From a virus, in IMG/VR virus record IMGVR_UViG_3300010313_000005, positions 1 through 33,280 of that record: a DNA stretch of 33,280 bases. The stretch is one strand, 5' to 3'. Numbering within the stretch: position 1 is the stretch's first letter; the number at the start of each line of letters is the position of its first letter. Below, piece after piece: positions 1 through 6,869 of this stretch. A program made the position numbers and the translations under genes. The notes under the pieces were generated by a model. It made no database searches, was not told the DNA's origin, and saw nothing but the letters and a program-made list of their open reading frames with translations.

Positions 1-1607
1 ACAGCCCAACCCCGCTGAGCATGATGGAAGTGCGCCAGCTGCTCCGCGACGCCAAGACACACGCCGAGGCCGCGATCGCCGAGGAGGCAAAAGTGCGCTG
101 CGCGCGGGCTGAGAAGAAGCTGGACGACATGCTTGTCGAGGGGCAGTTCATTGAGGCCCTGGATCAGTTTCTCGACGACCTGTGCATCTATCCGACTGCG
201 TTCCTCAAGGGGCCTGTGGTGCGCCGCAAGGCCAAGTTGTCGTGGGTACAGGGCGAGGACGGCGCCTACAAACCAGATGTCACTGTGTCTCCCCAGCCTG
301 TGTGGGAGCGGGTGGACGCCATGGACATCTACCCTGCCCCGTGGGCTCGCACTGCCAACGACGCGTTCCTCATCGAGCGCCACCGCCTGTCAGCCCAGTC
401 GCTGAACGAGCTGATCGGCGTGGAGGGCTACAGCGCTGACGCCATCCGCGCAGTGATTGACATGTACGGCAAGGGTGGGTTGCACCAATGGCTCGCCTCG
501 GACAGCGAGCGCGCGGTCGCAGAGGGTCGTATGAACACCGCGTTCGACATGTCGTCCGATCTGATCGACGCCCTCCAGTATTGGGGATCGGCCACAGGCA
601 AGCAACTCGCAGAGTGGGGCCTGCCAAAGGACCAGGTGCCGGACGAAGCGGCCGTGTACCAGATCGAAGCCTGGCTCATCGGCCAGTGGGTCATCAAGGC
701 GGCCATCAACGCGGACCCGCTGGCCCGCCGCCCCTACTTCGCCAACAGCTTCAAGCGTGTACCAGGCTCGATCTGGGGCCTGTCCTTGTACGACACCATG
801 GCCGACTGCCAGGACATGTGCAACGCCTCCGCGCGCGCCCTGTCCAACAACCTGGGCATTGCCTCCGGCCCCCAGGTGTGGGTCAACGTGGATCGCATCC
901 CGGCCGGCGAGGACATCCAGGAGATGTTCCCATGGAAGATCACCCAGACGACCAGCGACCCCATGGGGTCGAGCGCTGCCCCGATGGGGTTCTTCCAACC
1001 AACCAGCAATGCGGCCGAGCTGATGGGTGTGTACGAGAAGTTCAGCCAGCTGGCTGACGAGTACACGGGCATCCCTCGCTACATGACTGGCGACGGCAAC
1101 GTAGGTGGAGCCGGCCGCACGGCGTCGGGCATGTCCATGATGGTGGGCAACGCAGGCAAGACCATCAAGAACACCGTGTCGGGTATCGACCTGAACGTCA
1201 TCGGGCCGGCCATCAGCCGCGCCTACGAATTCATGATGCGCTACGACAGCGACATGGACATCAAGGGTGACCTCCAGGTGGTGGCGCGCGGCGCACTGAC
1301 GCTCGTCACGAAGGACGCCGCACAGGTTCGACGCAACGAGTTCTTGGCCCTGGTCCTGAACAGCCCCGTGGTACAGGAAATGATCGGCCCAGAGGGGATC
1401 GCATCCCTCCTGCGCGCTACGACACGCACCCTGGAGCTGGATTCCGAGCACATCGTTCCGTCCACCAGCGAGCTTCGCATGCGCCTGGCAGCGATCCAGC
1501 AAGCGCAGGTCGCGCAGCGCCAGTTACCCAACCAGGCGACCAATGCCCCAACTGCTTCGGCCGAGCTGGCGAACGGGGCTCCCGTCACAGACAATTTTGG
1601 TGCTTGA
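1..1607 (+). CDS. Portal protein, 5' partial at window edge
   Basis: This gene encodes the dodecameric ring at the unique capsid vertex through which DNA is packaged and ejected. The reading frame is open to the window edge, with codons in phase from position 3, so the first ATG visible at 21 is probably internal. P22-type portals run to about 700 residues and only about 535 are here. Visible features fit the family: a long helical stretch at the start, a central region with YPAPWAR and YFANSFKRVPGSIWG, the segment GIPRYMTGDG, and a G/S-rich AGRTASGMSMMVGNA segment before the C-terminal helical and barrel part. Scaffold and capsid genes follow, as expected. The stop codon TGA (1605-1607) is shared with the -35 box of the next promoter. 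The family assignment comes from sequence recall and gene order. Confidence 0.85.
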   Translation, partial: SPTPLSMMEVRQLLRDAKTHAEAAIAEEAKVRCARAEKKLDDMLVEGQFIEALDQFLDDLCIYPTAFLKGPVVRRKAKLSWVQGEDGAYKPDVTVSPQPVWERVDAMDIYPAPWARTANDAFLIERHRLSAQSLNELIGVEGYSADAIRAVIDMYGKGGLHQWLASDSERAVAEGRMNTAFDMSSDLIDALQYWGSATGKQLAEWGLPKDQVPDEAAVYQIEAWLIGQWVIKAAINADPLARRPYFANSFKRVPGSIWGLSLYDTMADCQDMCNASARALSNNLGIASGPQVWVNVDRIPAGEDIQEMFPWKITQTTSDPMGSSAAPMGFFQPTSNAAELMGVYEKFSQLADEYTGIPRYMTGDGNVGGAGRTASGMSMMVGNAGKTIKNTVSGIDLNVIGPAISRAYEFMMRYDSDMDIKGDLQVVARGALTLVTKDAAQVRRNEFLALVLNSPVVQEMIGPEGIASLLRATTRTLELDSEHIVPSTSELRMRLAAIQQAQVAQRQLPNQATNAPTASAELANGAPVTDNFGA

Positions 1608-1633
1608 CACTAACGTGTTAGATAAGATACGCT
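1604..1633 (+). promoter_or_regulatory. Promoter with embedded CTAAC-NN-GTTAG operator (site 1)
   Basis: A perfect -35 box TTGACA (1604-1609) overlaps the portal stop codon. It is followed at once by the inverted repeat CTAACGTGTTAG (1610-1621). The -10 is weak: TACGCT at 1628-1633 with 18-bp spacing, or TAAGAT at 1623-1628 with short spacing. The repeat fills the space between -35 and -10, where a bound repressor would block RNA polymerase. It would drive the small gene, scaffold and capsid. Confidence 0.6.
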
Positions 1634-1653
1634 ACACGAATTAAGGAATGTGA

Positions 1654-1884
1654 GTGCTAACTAACAAAGACATGCAGCTGTTTGAATCCGTAGCGCGGAA
1701 CCACCCCCGCCTGCGCGAATGGCTCGTCACGGAGTTGGCCTCAAAGCATGAGGTGTTAGTCAAGATGGCCGACATGGAGCAGCTCCGTCGTACCCAAGGG
1801 TACGCGCAATGCCTGCAGACCTTGATCGAGAACCTTGACGCCGCCACCAAGTCCCCCCGCGGCAACGCGGGTTCCGCAACCTGA
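1654..1884 (+). CDS. Small conserved-position protein between portal and scaffold
   Basis: This is a 76-residue soluble protein with a GTG start. The start is supported by AAGGA (1643-1647) six bases upstream. It is predicted to be largely helical, with charged and hydrophobic residues alternating (QLFESVARNHPRLREWL near residues 9-23, MEQLRRTQGY near 42-51). I do not recognise a family. It is the first gene after the operator-bearing promoter and lies 26 bp upstream of the scaffold gene. Small genes in this place in other podophages are often assembly chaperones or head accessory factors, but nothing in the sequence proves that here. Confidence 0.7.
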   Translation: MLTNKDMQLFESVARNHPRLREWLVTELASKHEVLVKMADMEQLRRTQGYAQCLQTLIENLDAATKSPRGNAGSAT

Positions 1885-1910
1885 CAGGCCACAGTGCCCA
1901 GGATTTTTCA

Positions 1911-2879
1911 ATGAGCAAACTCCCACAGCGAATTCAGCAACAACTCGACCAGGCCAACGCCATCCTCTCCGCCGCTAATCCAGCACAGGTGGAGCAACCG
2001 AGCGCTGCCCCAGTAGAGCCAGCACCTGAATCCGCTTCCCCAGTTGAGCCCGCACCCGCAGCGCAAGCTCCCGCCCCCACCCCCGTAGTCCAGAACGACC
2101 CCGAGGAAAAGTGGGAGGCCCGCTACAAGACGCTGCAGGGCATGCACAACCGGAACATCGAGGACATGAAGGGGCGTCTTCGCGCCTTCGAGCAGCAGAA
2201 CCAGCAACTGGCTGCACAGCTCGAAAACGCGACCAAGGCCCTGCAAACCTCGCAAAAGCCAGATCCCAAGGACGCAGAAGTCTTTGGTCAAGACCTGGTG
2301 GAGATGGTCCAGCGCGTAGCTGAAAACATGTTCGGGTCTGCCGCAAAGCAGATCGGCGAGCGGTTGGATGCGATCGAGCGCAAGTTGGCCGGAACCACGC
2401 AGGCCGTGACCCAGACGGCTGAGGAAATTTTCCTGAGTCGCCTGAAAGAGGCTGTGCCTGACTACGTTGCCATCAACTCCAACCCCGACTTTTTGGCGTG
2501 GCTGGCAGAGATCGACGACGTGTACGGCCTGCCTCGTCAAAGCGCCCTGACCTCGGCTGCAGATGCCCTGGATGCAGACCGCGTGGCCAAAGTTTTCAAG
2601 GCGTTCATCGCTACGCAAACGGCACGTACTCCAGCCCCAGTTGAGCCTCAGCCTGAGCCAGCGCAGCGATCCGCAGCGTCTGAGCTGGAACGACAAATTG
2701 CCCCGAGCACTGTTGCCTCCAACCCTGTCCCCACCGGACAACCGACCACGTTCCGCGTAGCCGACGTTCAAGAGTTCTACAACGACGTGCGTCTCGGTAA
2801 GTACCGTGGGCGTGAGCAAGAGGCCGCAGCAATCGAGGCTCGCATCAACACCGCGCTTGCAGAAGGACGCATTGTCTAA
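1911..2879 (+). CDS. Capsid scaffolding protein
   Basis: This is the probable internal scaffold that guides coat assembly and is lost before DNA fills the head. The 322-residue product has a proline/alanine-rich N-terminus (about residues 25-65, AAPVEPAPE-type repeats). A charged coiled coil follows (about 67-115, EEKWEARYKTLQGMHNRNIE onward), then a mostly helical middle. A second P/A-rich linker lies near 240-285 and a basic/charged C-terminal segment (VRLGKYRGREQEA) may bind coat. The layout and position directly upstream of the capsid gene are typical. AGGA at 1900-1903 gives a seven-base spacing to ATG. The assignment rests on context and architecture more than on motif identity. Confidence 0.75.
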   Translation: MSKLPQRIQQQLDQANAILSAANPAQVEQPSAAPVEPAPESASPVEPAPAAQAPAPTPVVQNDPEEKWEARYKTLQGMHNRNIEDMKGRLRAFEQQNQQLAAQLENATKALQTSQKPDPKDAEVFGQDLVEMVQRVAENMFGSAAKQIGERLDAIERKLAGTTQAVTQTAEEIFLSRLKEAVPDYVAINSNPDFLAWLAEIDDVYGLPRQSALTSAADALDADRVAKVFKAFIATQTARTPAPVEPQPEPAQRSAASELERQIAPSTVASNPVPTGQPTTFRVADVQEFYNDVRLGKYRGREQEAAAIEARINTALAEGRIV

Positions 2880-2907
2880 CTGGGCGCCCTCATAGAGGAA
2901 GATCGAG

Positions 2908-3909
2908 ATGTCCACGATTACCCCAGCAGCAACGTTTCCCGTAGCTGCCCCGTTCAACACGAACCCCGCCATGTCGGGCACGTTCATCCCCGCCGTTTGG
3001 TCGGCAAAGATGAACGCCAAGTTCTATGCCGCCTCGACTTTCGCAGACGTGTCTAACACGAACTGGGAAGGCGAAGTCTCCGGCATGGGTGACAAGGTGA
3101 TTATCAACACGGCGCCGGACATCACCGTGTCCAACTACGTGGCTGGTACGCCCCTGAACTATCAGGTGCCCACCCCAAGCACCCAGGAACTGCTGATCGA
3201 CAAGGGTAAGTATTTCGCCTTCCAGGTGAACGACGTGCTGGCCTACCAGTCGCAGCCCAACCTGATCGACACGTTCTCTGAGAACGCTGCCGAGCAGATG
3301 CGCACGACCATCGACTCCCAGTGCTGGTACAACACCTTCTCCGGCGCTGCCGCCGCGAACAAGGGTGCCACCGCAGGTGCGAAGTCGGGCAGCTACAACC
3401 TTGGCACCGACACGGCTCCCCTGACCCTGACCAACGCCAACGTGCTGGCCACCATCCTGCAGATGGCCTCCGTGTTGGACGAGCAGAACGTGCCCGAGTC
3501 CGACCGCTGGCTGGTGATCGACCCCTTCACCCGTTCGCTGCTGTTCCAGAGCGACCTGGCCAAGGTGGACATCACTGGTGACGCGACCAGCCCCGTGCGC
3601 AACGGCCTGATCGGCTCGGTGGACCGCTTCCGCGTGTATGTGTCCAACCACATGCCTCGCGCAGTGGCCGGCACTGCCACCCCCTGGCTGTCGGGCGATG
3701 GTTCGGAGAACAGCATCACCTCCACGTCGAACCTCAAGCGTCGCGTGCTGATCGCAGGTCACAAGTCCGCAATGACTTTCGCCTCGCAGATCACAAAGAT
3801 GGAGACCGTGCGTAACCCCAACGACTTCGGTGACTTCATCCGCTCGCTGAATGTGTTCGGCTTCAAGGTGGTGAAGCCCGAGGCTCTGACGGTCGCTGTG
3901 GTTGCCTGA
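2908..3909 (+). CDS. Major capsid protein (HK97-fold type)
   Basis: This is the shell subunit of the icosahedral head, 333 residues long. The sequence has the features of podophage coat proteins: an N-terminal stretch ending in FIPAVWSAKMNAKFYAAS, an E-loop-like region with GDKVIINTAPDITVSNYV, the conserved region ESDRWLVIDPFTRSLLF in the P-domain, and a C-terminal part with RRVLIAGHKSAMTFASQI and SLNVFGFKVVKPEA. The start is supported by GAGGAA (2895-2900) seven bases upstream. It follows the scaffold gene and is followed by a terminator, which would allow it to be expressed strongly and apart from the tail genes. Confidence 0.9.
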   Translation: MSTITPAATFPVAAPFNTNPAMSGTFIPAVWSAKMNAKFYAASTFADVSNTNWEGEVSGMGDKVIINTAPDITVSNYVAGTPLNYQVPTPSTQELLIDKGKYFAFQVNDVLAYQSQPNLIDTFSENAAEQMRTTIDSQCWYNTFSGAAAANKGATAGAKSGSYNLGTDTAPLTLTNANVLATILQMASVLDEQNVPESDRWLVIDPFTRSLLFQSDLAKVDITGDATSPVRNGLIGSVDRFRVYVSNHMPRAVAGTATPWLSGDGSENSITSTSNLKRRVLIAGHKSAMTFASQITKMETVRNPNDFGDFIRSLNVFGFKVVKPEALTVAVVA

Positions 3910-3917
3910 TGACGGCA

Positions 3918-3946
3918 TAGACACTAACGTGTTAGTGCGATAGAAT
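3918..3946 (+). promoter_or_regulatory. Promoter with embedded CTAAC-NN-GTTAG operator (site 2)
   Basis: This is the best sigma70-like promoter of the set: -35 TAGACA (3918-3923), exact 17-bp spacer, -10 TAGAAT (3941-3946). The first 12 spacer bases are the repeat CTAACGTGTTAG (3924-3935). The expected start point, about 3952-3954, lies within the left arm of the terminator that follows. It would drive the adaptor and tail genes. Confidence 0.7.
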
Positions 3947-3948
3947 GA

Positions 3949-3977
3949 CCCCGGCCCCAGTGCCGGGGTTTCTTTTT
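3949..3977 (+). terminator. Intrinsic terminator after the capsid gene
   Basis: A perfect 7-bp GC stem, CCCCGGC (3949-3955) with GCCGGGG (3962-3968), has a six-base loop and is followed by the T-rich tract TTTCTTTTT (3969-3977). It would stop transcripts coming from the capsid gene. Confidence 0.85.
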
Positions 3978-3988
3978 GGACGGAGCCG

Positions 3989-4630
3989 ATGGTCCCTTTG
4001 GACGCTTTCATGTCACGACTGATGCCACGAGTTCCAGGGGCACCTGACCCCATGGTTCGGCTGGCGCTCGTTGACTCGGGCATAGAGTTCTGTGAGAAGA
4101 CCGGCGCCGTGCGCATCACGTCCGACCCCGTGCCGAGCCAAAAGGGTGTCAGCACGTACGACATCGACCTGCCGATGGACATCGAGTTCTCCCGAGTCCT
4201 GGCCGTGTGGGTTGGCTCGCGCAAGATTTACACCGCCCCCGACGTTACGGTATCCGACGTGCGGGGCGTGTTTCCGCAGGAAGTGCCTGACACAGGCGCG
4301 GCTTCGTACGGGGTAGTGATCGAACCCAAGGCGCTGACGCTCGTGCCGGCCCCTGACCAGGACGACCTGCCAATCATCATCCGGTCAACCACCCGTCCGA
4401 GCCGTAATGCAAAGACCTTGGACGACAGCCTGTTCGACCAGTGGGCCGAGGTCATCATCCACGGGGCCCTGTTCCGCCTGTGCAGCACGCCTGGCCAGTC
4501 TTTCAGCGACTCACTACTGGCTGGTCAATCTGAGGCCCGGTTCTACGCTGCCATCGGTCACGCGAAGATTGACGCAAACCGAGGTCGCGTAATTGGCTCC
4601 ATAGCCGTCAAGCCGCGACCATTCGCTTGA
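3989..4630 (+). CDS. Head-tail adaptor-like protein 1
   Basis: This is a 213-residue protein, probably part of the connector between portal and tail. The N-terminus has the family-like pattern LDAFMSRLMPRVPGAPDP followed by a helical segment (LALVDSGIEFCEKTGAVR). The middle is beta-rich and the C-terminal part is helical (LFDQWAEVIIHGALFRLC). I recall this layout from podophage genes next to the capsid gene that are annotated as tail tubular protein A or adaptor. The start at 3989 has GGA/GGAG close upstream; a second ATG at 4010 is possible, but the N-terminal pattern favours 3989. It is the first gene downstream of operator promoter 2. Confidence 0.65.
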   Translation: MVPLDAFMSRLMPRVPGAPDPMVRLALVDSGIEFCEKTGAVRITSDPVPSQKGVSTYDIDLPMDIEFSRVLAVWVGSRKIYTAPDVTVSDVRGVFPQEVPDTGAASYGVVIEPKALTLVPAPDQDDLPIIIRSTTRPSRNAKTLDDSLFDQWAEVIIHGALFRLCSTPGQSFSDSLLAGQSEARFYAAIGHAKIDANRGRVIGSIAVKPRPFA

Positions 4631-4637
4631 GGTGCCT

Positions 4638-5282
4638 GTGAACTACACGTCACCTACCCCTACGACCACGTTCCTGACTGACATCCGCATCGCACTGCAA
4701 GACCCGTCAGGCGTGCGATGGAGCGACGCGGAAATCGTGGGCTACATCAACCGCGCCCAGGTTGACATCCAGCGGGTGCGCCCAGACACAACGGCAGTGG
4801 TGAAGCCCGTCACCCTGCGGTCCGGTGTTCGTCAGGCCCTGCCCGCGGAGGCGGCGTCACTGATCGACATCCCGAACAACAGCAGTGGTGGTGCCGTCAC
4901 AAAGGTCAACAAGCTGACCCTTGACGCAGTGGACCGCCAATGGCGCTCGCGCGACCCGTCGGCTGTGATCCTGCATTTCATGCACGACCTTCGGACGCCT
5001 CGGCAGTTCGACGTGTACCCCCCTGCCGCACCTGGTGCCCGCGTGGACATGGGGTTCTCAGCGTACCCAACCCCTGTTGTTCCCCAGGCTGGTGGATTCA
5101 CCGACCTTACGATCGCTCCACAGTGGCTCACAGCCCTCTATCACCTGGTCCTGTTCTATGCCTGGGCCAAGGACGCCGAGTTCGCCGCCAACGCGACGCT
5201 TGCCGCAGGGAACCTGAGCCGCGCTGAGCAGATTTTGGGTACAGAGCTGCAGACATCCGCGACGGTGGCACCGAAGGATTGA
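4638..5282 (+). CDS. Head-tail adaptor-like protein 2 (DUF6682-like)
   Basis: This is a roughly 214-residue protein resembling the phage adaptor family often labelled DUF6682. The N-terminal region reads IRIALQDPSGVRWSDAEIVGYIN, in which a WSDAE motif and a helix with an asparagine (YINRAQVDIQ) are typical. A C-terminal helical segment (LYHLVLFYAWAKDAEFAAN) is also typical. I prefer GTG 4638, with GAGG (4629-4632) five bases upstream, over the in-frame GTG at 4632, which has no spaced ribosome site. It follows the first adaptor almost without a gap, so the two are probably translationally coupled and function together at the head-tail interface. Confidence 0.7.
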   Translation: MNYTSPTPTTTFLTDIRIALQDPSGVRWSDAEIVGYINRAQVDIQRVRPDTTAVVKPVTLRSGVRQALPAEAASLIDIPNNSSGGAVTKVNKLTLDAVDRQWRSRDPSAVILHFMHDLRTPRQFDVYPPAAPGARVDMGFSAYPTPVVPQAGGFTDLTIAPQWLTALYHLVLFYAWAKDAEFAANATLAAGNLSRAEQILGTELQTSATVAPKD

Positions 5283-5286
5283 GGAC

Positions 5287-5568
5287 ATGGGATTCATCGC
5301 AAAACACGTCAAGCAGCCGGCCGAAGTGCTGGACTACCGGTTCGACTTTCGTGAGTTCCTCCAAGGGGTGAACGACGTTGCCGATACCTTCACTGTGGAG
5401 GCCACAGACGGGGTGACCGTCGAATCTTCCTCGATGGTACGAGGCGTTGTCAGCGCTTTCGTGTCGGGTGGTGTTTCTGGCCGCACCTACAAGCTCAGCG
5501 CAACTTTGACAACTGTCGGCGGCCGTGTGAAGCAGCTCGACATCCAGTTGAAGGTCAAGGAAATCTAA
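5287..5568 (+). CDS. Fiber-tail adaptor-like protein, copy 1
   Basis: This 93-residue, beta-rich protein matches the pattern of small podophage proteins annotated as fiber-tail adaptors. It has an N-terminal PAEVLDYRFDFREFL motif, a central Ig-like part and a C-terminal GGRVKQLDIQLKVKEI strand. It would help attach fibers to the tail. It is clearly related to the 95-residue product encoded at 6582-6869: both have LDY/KDY-x-xDF-x-x-(F/W), a G-x-TY motif and GRVK near the end. GAGG of the preceding stop region lies immediately upstream. Confidence 0.65.
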   Translation: MGFIAKHVKQPAEVLDYRFDFREFLQGVNDVADTFTVEATDGVTVESSSMVRGVVSAFVSGGVSGRTYKLSATLTTVGGRVKQLDIQLKVKEI

Positions 5569-5583
5569 CTCAAGGAGTCTTAC

Positions 5584-6000
5584 ATGGCTGGCTTTTCGAC
5601 ATCTCTCGCCAATGCGGTCATCAATGCGACGCTGCGCGGCCAATCGTTCCCAACGATTCGCACCACCTACTTTGCGCTGTTCACCTCGGACCCCACCGAC
5701 GCGTTCACCGCAGGCACTGAGGTTGCAGCAGCCTGGTACGCGCGCCAGCCCGCGGGTGCATTTGCGGCCCCCGCCAACGGGGTGTCCTATAACAGCACTC
5801 AGGTGAAGTTTCCGCCCTTGGTCGGGGGCAACGTCACTGTGACCCATGTCGGCATCGTGGAGGGCGCAAGCCCTACCGACCCAACCAGCACCCTGCTTTA
5901 CAGCCAAGCGCTCTCCTCGCCGAAGGTTCTGTCGGTGAACGACGTGTTCGTGGTCGATTCCGAAACGGTGTCGGGCGACTGGACTATCACGCTGGTCTAA
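5584..6000 (+). CDS. Phage tail fiber-associated protein
   Basis: This 138-residue protein resembles a widespread phage family. The conserved N-terminus reads SLANAVINATLRGQSF and is followed by TYFALFTSDPTDAFTAGTEV. A later segment, VTVTHVGIVEG, and a C-terminal GDWTITLV-like strand complete the pattern. Members occur in tail fiber regions and are described only as tail fiber or structural proteins. Strong spacing to AAGGAG upstream (about 5571-5576) supports the ATG at 5584. It lies between the two fiber-tail adaptor paralogues, which suggests a structural role at the fiber base. Confidence 0.65.
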   Translation: MAGFSTSLANAVINATLRGQSFPTIRTTYFALFTSDPTDAFTAGTEVAAAWYARQPAGAFAAPANGVSYNSTQVKFPPLVGGNVTVTHVGIVEGASPTDPTSTLLYSQALSSPKVLSVNDVFVVDSETVSGDWTITLV

Positions 6001-6008
6001 CGGGTTAG
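5997..6008 (+). promoter_or_regulatory. Operator variant CTAAC-GG-GTTAG
   Basis: A twelve-base inverted repeat with the same arms as the promoter-embedded operators, but with GG in the centre, overlaps the stop codon of the upstream gene and ends three bases before the next ATG. No convincing -35 precedes it. It may be a weak binding site, a relic of a promoter, or chance. Confidence 0.35.
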
Positions 6009-6011
6009 CGT

Positions 6012-6581
6012 ATGAACCGAGGTGCAATCAACGGCTATGTCATCAACGGTCGCGGTCAGCGAGGCGGTGCAATTCGCGTCGCAGCTGACCTGATCGCGGA
6101 GGCGTACGTCGTTGCCAGTGCTAGGGTATGGCGCTACTTGACGGGACCGATGACCGTCACCGCAGAGATCGGCCCCGTCGTGGGGACCCGCTTTGCGCGC
6201 AGCCCCTTGATCGCCTCAGCAGAGGCTGTGATCGTGACGACAGCACTGCCGCTCTTGCGCGACGTGTTCAACGTCGTTTGCGCAGCTGCCGTCACTCTGA
6301 CTGCGAAGGCTACGCGCCGGGTTCTAGTGGCTTTCAGCGGGACGGCTAGCACAGCAGTTACGGCCTACGGTCAGCTTCGTGCTTCCGCCGAATTTGAAGG
6401 CACTGCCGCCATAGGGGGCGATTTCACCTCGTTGCGCATCTCCCCAGAGGTGTTCATTGGCCGGGCCGATATTGCGCTCACTGCCGGGGTTCTCAACGAG
6501 TTCCCGTACGACGAGGACGCCCCCGAGGAGCGCGTGTTCATCGTGCCTCCCGAGGACAACGTTTTTTATGTGGTGGTCTGA
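6012..6581 (+). CDS. Tail structural protein, function unknown
   Basis: This 189-residue product has a Gly/Asn/Arg-rich start (MNRGAINGYVINGRGQRGG). A long stretch of alternating small and beta-branched residues (VTAEIGPVV, VTLTAKATRR and similar) is consistent with stacked beta strands. It ends with FIVPPEDNVFYVVV, a C-terminal pattern I associate with short phage structural proteins in tail regions. I recognise no enzyme motif. The ribosome-binding site is weak (GGGTTAG overlaps the operator-like repeat), so translation may depend on the preceding gene. The position between fiber-attachment genes suggests a virion protein. Confidence 0.55.
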   Translation: MNRGAINGYVINGRGQRGGAIRVAADLIAEAYVVASARVWRYLTGPMTVTAEIGPVVGTRFARSPLIASAEAVIVTTALPLLRDVFNVVCAAAVTLTAKATRRVLVAFSGTASTAVTAYGQLRASAEFEGTAAIGGDFTSLRISPEVFIGRADIALTAGVLNEFPYDEDAPEERVFIVPPEDNVFYVVV

Positions 6582-6869
6582 ATGGCACTAGCAACCGTAA
6601 CCCAGCAGCCCGGTGACGTGAAGGACTACGACATCGACTTCGATCAGTGGTTCCCTGTGGGGGACCAGATCGTGTCGGCAGTGGTCACAGCCCTCCCGGC
6701 TATGACAGAGGTCCCCTCCGTAGTGATCTCACCCTCCGCGCGCCGCGTGAAGGTGTGGGTGTACGACGGAGGCTCCGATGGGCTCACCTACACGTTGACG
6801 GTGAAGGCTTCCACCTCGGACGGACGGGTGAAGGAAGTGGAACTCATCGTGAAGATTCGGGAGACTTAA
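6582..6869 (+). CDS. Fiber-tail adaptor-like protein, copy 2
   Basis: This 95-residue protein is paralogous to the product of 5287-5568. Shared points in order are a V-x-DYDIDFDQW motif near residues 14-23, a central strand region with SPSARRVKVWV, a GLTYTL motif, and DGRVKEVELIVKIRET at the end. Its start codon overlaps the upstream stop by one base (TGAATG region), so it is co-translated. The gene directly precedes the main tail fiber, which suggests this copy serves that fiber, while copy 1 may serve another component. The family name comes from recall; function has not been tested here. Confidence 0.65.
   Translation: MALATVTQQPGDVKDYDIDFDQWFPVGDQIVSAVVTALPAMTEVPSVVISPSARRVKVWVYDGGSDGLTYTLTVKASTSDGRVKEVELIVKIRET

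Noticed and set aside
390-1502. Antisense 370-codon ORF opposite the portal gene
   Set aside because: Shadow of the portal coding sequence; His/Val/Gly-rich composition typical of complement frames, no ribosome site or context.
2890-4224. Antisense 444-codon ORF opposite the capsid gene
   Set aside because: It crosses the capsid gene, a promoter and a terminator of the other strand and has a shadow-like composition.
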